From Brachybacterium equifaecis (GTDB lineage Bacteria > Actinomycetota > Actinomycetes > Actinomycetales > Dermabacteraceae), in contig NZ_JAKNCJ010000001.1 of assembly GCF_023509525.1 (NCBI RefSeq), positions 310,001 to 374,000 on the forward strand: DNA of 64,000 bases. The letters are read 5' to 3'. The notes beneath the pieces are model-generated. The model was not told the origin of the DNA, did not search any database, and was given only the letters and a program-made list of their open reading frames with translations. The translations under genes and the position numbers were made by a program. Shown in pieces: positions 16,425 to 24,871 of the stretch (positions are counted from its first letter, which is position 1; each line of letters opens with the position of its first letter).

Positions 16425-17363
16425 TCAGATCGCCAGCGAGCCGTCCGCGACGATGACGGCGGGGCCGGCGAGAGTCATCTCGCTCTCGCGGAATCCGATC
16501 ACGAGGCTGCCGCCGGGGACGTCCACGCGCCACTCCTGGCCGCTGTCGTCACCGGCCCAGTGCGCGGCGGCGAGGCCGACGGCGGCCGCCCCGGTGCCGC
16601 AGGACTGCGTCTCCCCCACTCCGCGCTCGAACACCCGCATGGCGACGTGGCGCTCGCCTCGGCGGGCGACGAGCTCGATGTTCGCCCCGCCCTCGGGCAT
16701 CGGATCCAGGGCCGGCTGGACGGTGAGATCGAGGTCCTCCAGCTCCAGGTCGTCCGGCAGGAGCGCGACGGCATGGGGGTTGCCCATGTCGACGTCCCAG
16801 GCGGGCAGCGTGCGGCCGGTGATCGTCACGGTGCGCTCGGGCTCGGTGAGCCGGCCGGGGCCCATGCCGACCCTGACCTGCCAGGCATCCCCGGCCGCGG
16901 CGGGCCGCTCGAGGATCTCCACGCGGCGGGCGCCGGCGCGCGTGGCGATGACGAAGTCGCCGGAGCCGGCGAGCCCAGCGCGATCGAGGCAGGCCGCGAA
17001 GACGCGCACCCCGTTGCCGCACATCTCGGCGATCGAGCCGTCGGCGTTGCGGTAGTCCATGAGCCACTCCGGCTGCGCGGCGCCCTCAGGGTCGGCACCC
17101 TCGACGCCCTCGGCACCCGGGCTCTCGGCGCCGTCGGTGCCCGGCACCTCGACGCCGGAGACCGCGGTGCGGACGATGCGGATGACGCCGTCGGCGCCGA
17201 TTCCGCCGCGGCGGTCGCTGATCGCGGCGACGGCATCGGCATCGAGGGCGAGACGGCCCTCAGGATCCGGGATCAGCACGAAGTCGTTGCGGGTCCCGTG
17301 CCCCTTGGTGAAGCGCTGGGGGGCTGCGTCGCCCTCGGACTGCTCGCGGCGATGGTTCGACAT
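16425..17363 (-). CDS. dapF: Diaminopimelate epimerase
   Basis: DapF converts LL- to meso-diaminopimelate for lysine and peptidoglycan. The two catalytic cysteines are C115 (EMCGNGVRVFA) and C255 (QSCGTGAAAVG). FTKGHGTRNDFVL at residues 18-30 is the conserved beginning. Residues 70-97 are an acidic Gly/Glu-rich insert not usual for the family. The first 17 residues are needed because there is no in-frame start nearer to FTKGHG, so the gene begins at ATG 17363, inside miaA, overlapping it by 91 bases. TAGGCT lies exactly 6 bases upstream, suggesting its own promoter within miaA. Confidence 0.95.
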   Translation of the reverse strand: MSNHRREQSEGDAAPQRFTKGHGTRNDFVLIPDPEGRLALDADAVAAISDRRGGIGADGVIRIVRTAVSGVEVPGTDGAESPGAEGVEGADPEGAAQPEWLMDYRNADGSIAEMCGNGVRVFAACLDRAGLAGSGDFVIATRAGARRVEILERPAAAGDAWQVRVGMGPGRLTEPERTVTITGRTLPAWDVDMGNPHAVALLPDDLELEDLDLTVQPALDPMPEGGANIELVARRGERHVAMRVFERGVGETQSCGTGAAAVGLAAAHWAGDDSGQEWRVDVPGGSLVIGFRESEMTLAGPAVIVADGSLAI

Positions 17364-18313
17364 CGCTCCAGCCTAGGGGCGCCCTCCCCCGCGCTGTGCT
17401 CCAGCGCTCCCAGAGCGGCCGCGAGAGTGAGCGAGGGATCATCCTCGGCGCGGATCCAGCGCACGCGCGCGTCCCGACGGAACCAGGTGTCCTGCTTGCG
17501 CACGAGCCGGCGGGTGCCGACCACGGTCGCCTCCCGGGCCTGCTCGCAGGTCATCTCGCCGTCGAGCACTGCGAGCGCCTGCTCGTATCCGATCGCGCGC
17601 CGCGCAGTGGCCCCGCGATCCAGTCCCTCGGCCCGCAGGGCGCGCACCTCGTCGATGAGGCCCGCCTCGACCATCCGGGCCACGCGCTGCGGGATCCGGG
17701 CGTGCAGCTCCTCGCGGGGGCGCTCGAGCCCCAGCTGCACGGTGCCGGCCACGCGATAGCGGGGCTGCGGGAGGAAGGCCCGGAACGAGCGCCCGGTGAT
17801 CTCCCCCACCTCGAGCGCTCGCACGATCCGGCGCTCGTCGGCCTCGCTGATCTGCGCGGCGGCTTCCGGGTCCCTCTCCTGCAGCTCGCGGTGCAGGGCG
17901 CGTGGGCCGATCGCGCGGGCGCGCGCCTCGAGGCGGGAGCGCACCGCGGGATCGGTCGGCGGGAACGCGATGTCGTCCAGGAGCGCGCGCACGTACAGAC
18001 CGGACCCGCCCACGACGATGGGCAGGCGCCCGCGGGCGCGGATGTCGGCGATCGCGGCGCGCGCCTGGTCCTGGTACGCCGAGACGCTCGCCTCCTGCGT
18101 GACCTCCAGGACGTCCAGGAGGTGATGCGGCACGCGCTCGCGCTCCGCGCGGGTCACCTTGGCGGTGCCGATGTCCATCCCCCGGTAGAGCTGGAGCGCA
18201 TCGGCGTTGATGATCTCGCCGCCCAAGCGCTCGGCGAGATCGATGCCGAGATCGGACTTCCCTGTCGCCGTGGCGCCGACGACGGCGAGGAGCTCGAGGG
18301 GGTGCGCGGGCAT
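17273..18313 (-). CDS. miaA: tRNA dimethylallyltransferase MiaA
   Basis: MiaA adds dimethylallyl to N6 of A37 in tRNAs reading UNN codons, the step before MiaB. The 346-residue protein has Walker A GATATGKSD at residues 13-21, the substrate loops NADALQLYRGMDIGTAKV and HHLLDV, and GGSGLYVRALL, then RRAIGYEQAL and RLVRKQDTWFRRD. The conserved part ends at about residue 310; the last 30 residues are encoded in the overlap with dapF. ATG 18313 has TACCGT 6 bases upstream and no ribosome site, so the mRNA may be leaderless. miaB lies 0.65 kb away on the same strand, with a YbjN gene between. Confidence 0.96.
   Translation of the reverse strand: MPAHPLELLAVVGATATGKSDLGIDLAERLGGEIINADALQLYRGMDIGTAKVTRAERERVPHHLLDVLEVTQEASVSAYQDQARAAIADIRARGRLPIVVGGSGLYVRALLDDIAFPPTDPAVRSRLEARARAIGPRALHRELQERDPEAAAQISEADERRIVRALEVGEITGRSFRAFLPQPRYRVAGTVQLGLERPREELHARIPQRVARMVEAGLIDEVRALRAEGLDRGATARRAIGYEQALAVLDGEMTCEQAREATVVGTRRLVRKQDTWFRRDARVRWIRAEDDPSLTLAAALGALEHSAGEGAPRLERCRTIAASSPRATQPPSASPRGTGPATTSC
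17370..17375 (-). promoter_or_regulatory. -10 element of dapF inside miaA
   Basis: TAGGCT on the minus strand, then GGAGCG, then ATG 17363. It could be a leaderless promoter; GGAG may instead act as a close ribosome site. Confidence 0.5.
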
Positions 18314-18319
18314 GGCGCT

Positions 18320-18325
18320 ACGGTA
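18320..18325 (-). promoter_or_regulatory. -10 element of miaA, leaderless arrangement
   Basis: TACCGT on the minus strand, then 6 bases, then ATG 18313. Confidence 0.57.
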
Positions 18326-18450
18326 CCGCCCCGCTCGGTGCGCAGTGAGTCCGGGACGTTCGAGGCAAGGGCGATAGGGTGAAACGATCCGCGCCGGGAA
18401 GATCCCGCGCGCGGGCGCCCCTTCTCTCTACAGCGACGCCGAGGTTCGAC

Positions 18451-18933
18451 GTGACACAGCCCCAGGCCTCCTCCGCCCTCCCGGCGGCGGACGGCGTGAC
18501 CCCCATCAGCATCGAGCGGATCGAGAGCGCGCTCTCCCAGCACGGCTACGCCTTCGTGGAGGACGCCGAGCATCCCGAGGTGCTGCGCGCCCGCTTCGAC
18601 GACTACCGCTTCCAGTTCATGCTGGCCAGCGTCAACCGCCCCGTGCTGCAGATCCGCGGGCGGTGGAACCACTCGGTGGACGTCTCGCGCAAGCACGAGA
18701 TGCTCCGCCTGTGCAACGACTGGAACATGGGCCGCGTGTGGCCGAAGGTCTACGTGCGCCGCGAGAACGAGGGGATGCTGGGCCTGTACGGCGAGGTCAC
18801 ACATGACTTCTACGGCGGGGGCACGGATCAGCAGATCGACCGCGCTATCGAGTGCGGGCTGCGGACCGTGATCGCCTTCTTCCACGAGCTGGAGGACCAG
18901 CTCGGGCCCGAGATCGAGGATCTCGACGCCTGA
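18451..18933 (+). CDS. YbjN domain protein
   Basis: A 160-residue protein with the YbjN fold, related to secretion chaperones; actinobacterial members have no proven role. Landmarks are ISIERIESALSQHGYAF, FMLASVNRPVLQIRGRWNH, LRLCNDWNMGRVWPKVYVR and GEVTHDFYGGGTDQQIDRAI. I chose GTG 18451 with GAGG 6 bases upstream. A TAGGGT at 18375-18380 is a possible -10, leaving a leader of about 60 bases. The gene is divergent from miaA and convergent with miaB. The location between miaA and miaB is probably not functionally meaningful. Confidence 0.83.
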   Translation: MTQPQASSALPAADGVTPISIERIESALSQHGYAFVEDAEHPEVLRARFDDYRFQFMLASVNRPVLQIRGRWNHSVDVSRKHEMLRLCNDWNMGRVWPKVYVRRENEGMLGLYGEVTHDFYGGGTDQQIDRAIECGLRTVIAFFHELEDQLGPEIEDLDA

Positions 18934-18965
18934 GGCCCCCTATGCGACCGCGGGGACCGGCCTGC

Positions 18966-20633
18966 TCAGCGCCGACGGATCTCCGGCAGGCCCAGCACGA
19001 CGGGTCCCGCAGGCGCAGGGCCGGCCGTGCCGCAGGCGCCGCCCGTCCCGCACGCTCCCGCGGACTCCCCTGCAGCGCCCGGCTCGACCACCCCGCGGCC
19101 TGCCTCCCACGCATCCCCTGACGCGGTCCGGCGCACGGCGAAGACCTCGGGGCCCAGCGCATCCCAGGGCACCCCTGCGGCAGCCGGGGCGAGCGCCGCA
19201 TCGGCGATCAGATAGAAGGGCGCGGCGCGCGTGATCGTGGTGGCGACGATGTCACCGGGGCGAGGGCGCTGCGCGACCGGCAGTCCCGGCTGCAGGGAGA
19301 GGTGCACGAGACGGTTGTCGGCGCTGCGGCCCGAGATGCGGTGGGTGAGCGCGTCGCGCGTGCCCTCCCCCTCGGCGATGAGCACTTCGACCTCGCGGCC
19401 GACGCGCGCCGCGTTCCCCTCGAAGGTGATCCGGTCCTGCAGGGCGGTGAGCCGCTCGTACCGCTCCTGCACGACCTCCTTGGGGAGCTGATCCTCCATG
19501 GTCGCGGCCGGCGTGCCCGGGCGGATGGAGTACTGGAAGGTGAAGGCGCTCGCGAAGCGGGAGGCCTCGACGACCTCGAGGGTGCGCTGGAAGTCCTCCT
19601 CCGTCTCGCCCGGGAACCCGACGATGATGTCGGTGGAGATCGCGGCGTCGGGGATCTGCGCGCGCACGCGGTCGAGGATCCCGAGGAACTTCGCGGAGCG
19701 GTAGGAGCGTCGCATGCGCCGCAGCACGGCGTCGGAGCCGGACTGCAGCGGCATGTGGAGGGTGGGCATGACGTTGGGGGTCTGCGCCATCGCGTCGATC
19801 ACGTCATCGGTGAACATCGCGGGGTGCGGGGAGGTGAAGCGCACCCGCTCGAGACCCTCGATCTCCCCGCAGGCCCGCAGGAGCTTCGCGAACGCGCCGC
19901 GATCGCCGAACTCGACGCCGTAGGAGTTCACGTTCTGGCCCAGGAGCGTCACCTCGATCGCCCCGGCCTCGACGACGCCGCGGATCTCGGCGAGGACGTC
20001 GCCGGGGCGGCGGTCCTTCTCGACGCCGCGCAGGGAGGGGACGATGCAGAAGGTGCAGGTGTTGTTGCACCCGACGCTGATCGAGACCCAGGCCGCGTAC
20101 ACCGACTCGCGACGCGTGGGGAGCGTGGAGGGGAAGACCTCGAGGCTCTCGAGGATCTCGACCTGCGCCTCGGCGTTGTGCCGGGAGCGCTCCAGCAGCA
20201 CAGGGAGGGATCCGATGTTGTGCGTGCCGAAGACGACATCGACCCAGGGGGCGCGATCCACGATCGCGGAGCGGTCCTTCTGCGCGAGGCAGCCGCCCAC
20301 GGCGATCTGCATCCCGGGGTTCGCGCTCTTCCCGGCGCGCAGGGATCCGAGGGTGCCGTAGAGCTTCTTGTCGGCGTTCTCCCGCACAGCGCAGGTGTTG
20401 AAGACGACCACGTCCACCTCGCCTCGGCGCGGGTCTGCCTCGGCGGGCGCCGGGGCGTACCCGGCGTCCTCGAGCATCCCGGTGAGACGCTCGGAGTCGT
20501 GCACGTTCATCTGGCAGCCGAACGTGCGCACCTGGTAGGTGCCCCGCTCCTGCGCGCTGGACTCTGGTGCAGGCGGGGGTGCAGCTGCGGCGGAGCTGGG
20601 GCCGGGCGCGGGGGCGTGTGCGGAGATCGTCAT
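18966..20633 (-). CDS. miaB: tRNA-2-methylthio-N6-dimethylallyladenosine synthase MiaB
   Basis: MiaB is a radical-SAM methylthiotransferase acting on i6A37 made by MiaA. The 555-residue protein has the N-terminal MTTase domain with cluster cysteines C40, C81 and C115 ([21 protein letters not shown]), the radical-SAM CNNTCTFC at C189/C193/C196, and a TRAM domain near 415-480. The first 30 residues and the last 70 are Ala/Pro/Gly-rich and outside the conserved fold. ATG 20633 has a TAGGAT 9 bases upstream. It follows recX/recA on the same strand, a common actinobacterial order. Confidence 0.96.
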   Translation of the reverse strand: MTISAHAPAPGPSSAAAAPPPAPESSAQERGTYQVRTFGCQMNVHDSERLTGMLEDAGYAPAPAEADPRRGEVDVVVFNTCAVRENADKKLYGTLGSLRAGKSANPGMQIAVGGCLAQKDRSAIVDRAPWVDVVFGTHNIGSLPVLLERSRHNAEAQVEILESLEVFPSTLPTRRESVYAAWVSISVGCNNTCTFCIVPSLRGVEKDRRPGDVLAEIRGVVEAGAIEVTLLGQNVNSYGVEFGDRGAFAKLLRACGEIEGLERVRFTSPHPAMFTDDVIDAMAQTPNVMPTLHMPLQSGSDAVLRRMRRSYRSAKFLGILDRVRAQIPDAAISTDIIVGFPGETEEDFQRTLEVVEASRFASAFTFQYSIRPGTPAATMEDQLPKEVVQERYERLTALQDRITFEGNAARVGREVEVLIAEGEGTRDALTHRISGRSADNRLVHLSLQPGLPVAQRPRPGDIVATTITRAAPFYLIADAALAPAAAGVPWDALGPEVFAVRRTASGDAWEAGRGVVEPGAAGESAGACGTGGACGTAGPAPAGPVVLGLPEIRRR

Positions 20634-20704
20634 GGCGCCCTCATCCTATGGTCCCGGTCCTCCGGTGCTTGTGCTCCCGGCCCTCTGGTTTTGGTGGTTC
20701 TGCC

Positions 20705-20729
20705 GGCGCCTCCGGCGGGCGGAGCCGCC
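20705..20729 (-). terminator. Probable recX terminator
   Basis: A 10-bp stem with one mismatch (20705-20714 with 20720-20729) and a 5-base loop, 18 bases past the recX stop and before miaB. Confidence 0.55.
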
Positions 20730-20746
20730 TGTCGCGCAGCGCCGGA

Positions 20747-21331
20747 TCAGCGGCCGGTCGCCGCCCGCATCTCCGAGGCCACCACCCGGCGCACGAGCCC
20801 GCCGTCATGCCCGCGCCGCCGCAGGAACCCCTCCGTGCGACGCGAGATGCGGATCCGGGCCGGACCGTCGGCGTGCTCCAGGGCAGCGCCCTCCCGCCGC
20901 AGGCGCTCGCGCGCCAGCTCCCGGCAGAGCTCCTCCTCGTCGGAGCCGTGCTCCCCGATCGCCGCGGCGATGGTCTCCGCGTCCACTCCCCTCGTGCGCA
21001 GCTCGAGCCGGAGCGCTTCGTGGGAGAGGCCGCGCAGCGACTGCCGCTGCGCGACCCATTCGGCGGCGAAGGCCGCATCGTCGATGAGGCCCGCCCGGCC
21101 GATGCGCGCCATCACCTCGTGCGCGACCTCCGCGGGGACCTCGCGCTCGCGCAGGCGCTCGCGCATCTCGCCCTCGCTGCGGCGCCTGGTCGACAGCAGA
21201 CGCATGAGGTAGCGGCACTCGCTCACCACGGCACGGTCCCTCGCGACCTCCTGCGCGCTGATGGTGCGCGCAGGAGCCGCGAGGATCCGCTCCATCCTCT
21301 GCTCGAGATCCTCCCGGACGGCCTCGTGCAT
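20747..21331 (-). CDS. recX: Recombination regulator RecX
   Basis: RecX binds in the RecA filament groove and limits RecA activity. The 194-residue protein has the family's repeated three-helix units: CRYLMRLLSTRRRSEGEMRERL, LIDDAAFAAEWVAQR and LSHEALRLELRTRGVD, and a C-terminal FLRRRGHDGGLVRRVV. I chose ATG 21331, four bases after the recA stop, implying translational coupling; an ATG at 21361 inside recA is an alternative adding ten residues. It is probably co-transcribed with recA and hence under the LexA box at 22645-22660. Confidence 0.93.
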   Translation of the reverse strand: MHEAVREDLEQRMERILAAPARTISAQEVARDRAVVSECRYLMRLLSTRRRSEGEMRERLREREVPAEVAHEVMARIGRAGLIDDAAFAAEWVAQRQSLRGLSHEALRLELRTRGVDAETIAAAIGEHGSDEEELCRELARERLRREGAALEHADGPARIRISRRTEGFLRRRGHDGGLVRRVVASEMRAATGR

Positions 21332-21335
21332 GGCG

Positions 21336-22469
<1,134 letters not shown>

Positions 22470-22644
22470 GGCTTTCGTTCCTTCCGGAGAGCCGGTTTCA
22501 CCGGCGTGTGCTGACCTGCGGCCACACTAGATCGGGGGTCGGACGTTCGAGACGGCGGGGACCCGGGCGGTGGAGAACTCCCCGCGGGGAGGACTCATCC
22601 GGGTCCGAGCGATCGATCGCTGCCGACCGACAGCCACACCCTAC

Positions 22645-22660
22645 CCGAACAGATGTTCGA
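22645..22660 (-). promoter_or_regulatory. LexA box of recA
   Basis: Minus strand TCGAACATCTGTTCGG matches TCGAAC-N4-GTTCGA at 11 of 12 positions. A -10-like TAGGGT (22643-22638) follows at once, so LexA would sit between -35 and -10. The leader to ATG 22469 would be about 160 bases. A second -10-like TAGTGT lies at 22529-22524. Confidence 0.88.
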
Positions 22661-22764
22661 ATGCACGGTGCGGGCGCGATCCGGCGCGTCGGTGCAGATC
22701 GGGGTCGTCGCATCGGAGCCGATCGGGGCCGGCGCGCCGGAGCTGACCGCGGGCGACGCGGCGA

Positions 22765-22989
22765 TCAGTCGCGCCGGGCCCCGGCCGGGATCTCCCAGCG
22801 GCTGCTCTCGGGCACGTCCATCGCCTCGCACAGCGCGGTCCACGCCTCTCGGGCGCCGATCCCCGCGGCGAGCGCCTCGTCGACGGTGCGGCCGCCGAGG
22901 GCCTCCAGCACGAGCTCGCGGCGATACGCGAGGGAGAGGGCCGGCCCGAACACGTGATCGGCCAGCGCGGTGAGCTCGCTGCGCTTCAT
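22765..22989 (-). CDS. DUF3046 family protein
   Basis: A 74-residue protein matching the actinobacterial DUF3046 family: MKRSELTALADHVFGPA, LVLEALGGRTVDEALAAG and REAWTALCEAMDVPESSRW. No function is known. The family sits almost invariably immediately upstream of recA in actinobacteria. Here it lies between clgR and recA on the same strand, with about 300 gene-poor bases before recA that hold recA's own promoter. The ATG at 22989 has GAGG upstream. Confidence 0.92.
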   Translation of the reverse strand: MKRSELTALADHVFGPALSLAYRRELVLEALGGRTVDEALAAGIGAREAWTALCEAMDVPESSRWEIPAGARRD

Positions 22990-23017
22990 CGGCGGAGCCT
23001 CGGCTTCCCGGCCGGGC

Positions 23018-23323
23018 TCAGCCGGCGCAGACGAGCGCGTCGGCCCCTTCGGCCATCCCCTCGGGGATGGTGTCGGGGATGCTCACGCCCTCGGCCACGG
23101 CGATGCGGTCCGAGACCTCGCGCAGCACGAACGACAGCGGCATGCCCAGCGCATCGGTCACGGAGACGAGGAGCTCGCTGGAAGCCTCCTTCTGGCCGCG
23201 CTCGATCTCGCTGAGATAGCCGAGGGAGACGCGGGCGTCGGCGGAGACCTGGCGGAGCGTGCGGCCCTGGGTGCGGCGCGCATCGCGCAGCACCTCGCCG
23301 AGCTCCTGGCGGAAGAGGATCAT
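23018..23323 (-). CDS. clgR: XRE-family regulator ClgR
   Basis: ClgR activates clp protease and stress genes in actinobacteria. The 101-residue protein has the helix-turn-helix [45 protein letters not shown] (residues 7-51) typical of ClgR, followed by [17 protein letters not shown]. The Ala-Gly end resembles a Clp-degradable C-terminus (CAG), in keeping with ClgR being a Clp substrate elsewhere, though this is inference. ATG 23323 has GGAGG 7 bases upstream. It follows cinA after 305 bases and precedes DUF3046 by 28 bases. Confidence 0.88.
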   Translation of the reverse strand: MILFRQELGEVLRDARRTQGRTLRQVSADARVSLGYLSEIERGQKEASSELLVSVTDALGMPLSFVLREVSDRIAVAEGVSIPDTIPEGMAEGADALVCAG

Positions 23324-23628
23324 CTGGCGGCCTCCGTTCGTCGGCGCTGCGGGCCGCGCCGCGGGCGCTGTCCCCGTGCGGGCGCGGGGTGCGGCGGGAG
23401 CGGAGCGGAGCGACCCTGCCGGTCGCGGGGCGAGGGATCGCGGTGCGCCGGGGCGTGTGGATGCGCGGCCGGTGGTATTCATGCCGGGGGCGCGCATATG
23501 GGTGGGGGTCATCGTGCTCTTCACGTCGGGTGCAACGCACCGGGCGGTGCGCGTGTTCCCCGATCGTAGGGAGGCGGCGTGGGAGATCGCTGGGCCCTCC
23601 ACCGGCGATGCCTCCCCAGCGGCCGGCT
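23324..23628. other. Gene-free upstream region of clgR
   Basis: This 305-base stretch has no supportable gene. On the minus strand a TACGAT (23568-23563) could be the clgR -10, giving a leader of about 230 bases. Within that leader, GCACC (23550-23546), GGTGC (23541-23537) and GCACC (23533-23529) allow two mutually exclusive hairpins. A 7-bp stem at 23588-23594 with 23615-23621 is a weak candidate terminator for cinA. Confidence 0.45.
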
Positions 23629-24204
23629 TCAGGACTCCTCGCGCTCCCCTGCGGGCAGCGACGGCTCGCTGGCCTGCGGCGATGCGGCCGAATCCCGGAG
23701 CCGGTCCCGCAGCAGAGCGAGCGCTGCACGCACCGCCTCCCCGCGCACCTGGGCCCGGTCGCCGCTGAGACGCAGTTCACGCACGAGGGCAGGGCCGCTG
23801 CGCGATGCGAGCGCGATCCACACGGTCCCGGCCGGGACGCCGCGGTCGTCGGGGCCCGGTCCCGCGACGCCCGTCGTCGCCAGAGCCAGATCTGCGCGGT
23901 ACAGCCGCGCGGCGCCGCGGGCCATCTGCCGGGCGACCTCCGCGGTGACCGCGCCCTCGCGGCGCAGCAGCTGCGCGTCCACCCCCAGCACGTCGGTCTT
24001 GGCGTCGAGCGCGTAGCAGACGGCTCCCCCGGCGACGCAGGCGCTCGCACCGGGCACGTCGATGAGCCGGGCTGCGAGCAGCCCGCCGGTGAGGGATTCG
24101 GCCGCGGCCAGGCGCAGACCGCGCGCTGCGGCGCGCTGGACGACCTCCTGCGCGATGGCTGCGCTCTCCTCCTCGAGGCGATCGGGGCCCTGGCGCTCTC
24201 CCAC
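23629..24204 (-). CDS. pncC: CinA-family nicotinamide-nucleotide amidohydrolase
   Basis: The single CinA C-terminal domain deamidates nicotinamide mononucleotide, recycling NAD breakdown products. The 191-residue protein shows [54 protein letters not shown], and [22 protein letters not shown], all family marks. The start GTG 24204 lies 3 bases after the pgsA stop, so translation is coupled. The N-terminal MoaB-like domain of longer CinA proteins is absent, as is normal in this neighbourhood. The last 20 residues are a poorly conserved tail. Confidence 0.93.
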   Translation of the reverse strand: MGERQGPDRLEEESAAIAQEVVQRAAARGLRLAAAESLTGGLLAARLIDVPGASACVAGGAVCYALDAKTDVLGVDAQLLRREGAVTAEVARQMARGAARLYRADLALATTGVAGPGPDDRGVPAGTVWIALASRSGPALVRELRLSGDRAQVRGEAVRAALALLRDRLRDSAASPQASEPSLPAGEREES

Positions 24205-24207
24205 GGC

Positions 24208-24807
24208 TCAGGCCGAGGGCGACCCGGCGAGAGCCTCGCGGCGCAGGCGCAGCCCGTCCTTGAGGTTCACCAGCCCCGACCAGATCGTGAGGATGAAGGC
24301 GATGGTCACGAGCGCCAGGCCGATCCACTTCGCCGGGCCCCACCACAGCTCGAACGGGATCAGGCAGAACGTGATCGCGATGGACTGCATCATCGTCTTC
24401 GCCTTGCCCGCGAAGGTCGCGGGCAGCGCCCCGTGCTTGAGGATCGTGAAGCGCATGATCGTGATGCCGAACTCGCGCACCAGGATCAGGATCGTCATCC
24501 ACCACGGCACGTAGTCCCAGATGGACAGCACGATGAAGGCGGCGCCCGTGATCGCCTTGTCGGCGATGGGATCGACGATCTTCCCGAAGTCGGTGATGAG
24601 GTTCCGGGAGCGGGCGAGGTAGCCGTCGAGGAAGTCGGTGACCATCGCGACCACGAAGATCGCGGCCGCCCCGAGCCGCCAGGCCACGAGATCCGGGTGC
24701 ATCACCGCGACCACCACGAACACCGGCACCATCACGCACCGCAGCATCGTCAGGATGTTGGCGATGTTCCACAGCGGCACGGGCTGCGGGGACTGCGTCT
24801 GGCTCAT
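24208..24807 (-). CDS. pgsA: CDP-diacylglycerol-glycerol-3-phosphate phosphatidyltransferase
   Basis: PgsA makes phosphatidylglycerophosphate at the membrane. The 199-residue protein has the complete CDP-alcohol phosphotransferase motif: D58, D61-G62, A65-R66, G75, D79 and D83. Five or six hydrophobic spans surround it. The length and the NIANILTMLR start agree with bacterial PgsA rather than with phosphatidylinositol synthase. ATG 24807 follows GGAGG. It lies between ftsK and cinA on the minus strand, the usual order. Confidence 0.93.
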   Translation of the reverse strand: MSQTQSPQPVPLWNIANILTMLRCVMVPVFVVVAVMHPDLVAWRLGAAAIFVVAMVTDFLDGYLARSRNLITDFGKIVDPIADKAITGAAFIVLSIWDYVPWWMTILILVREFGITIMRFTILKHGALPATFAGKAKTMMQSIAITFCLIPFELWWGPAKWIGLALVTIAFILTIWSGLVNLKDGLRLRREALAGSPSA

Positions 24808-24871
24808 GGATCCTCCAAGGAAGGGGCGGCAGCCGGCCGGCTGCGGGGGTCACGTGCGGGGGCTCAGCATC

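Noticed and set aside
18340-18380. GTTCGA near 18355 as a tRNA T-loop
   Set aside because: No acceptor or anticodon stems can be formed around it. The other GTTCGA hits are LexA boxes. No tRNA gene is supported anywhere in the window.
22524-22552. RecA-independent (PafBC-type) damage promoter of recA
   Set aside because: TAGTGT at 22529-22524 fits the TAN3T part, but the upstream part matches TTGTCRGTG at only about four positions.
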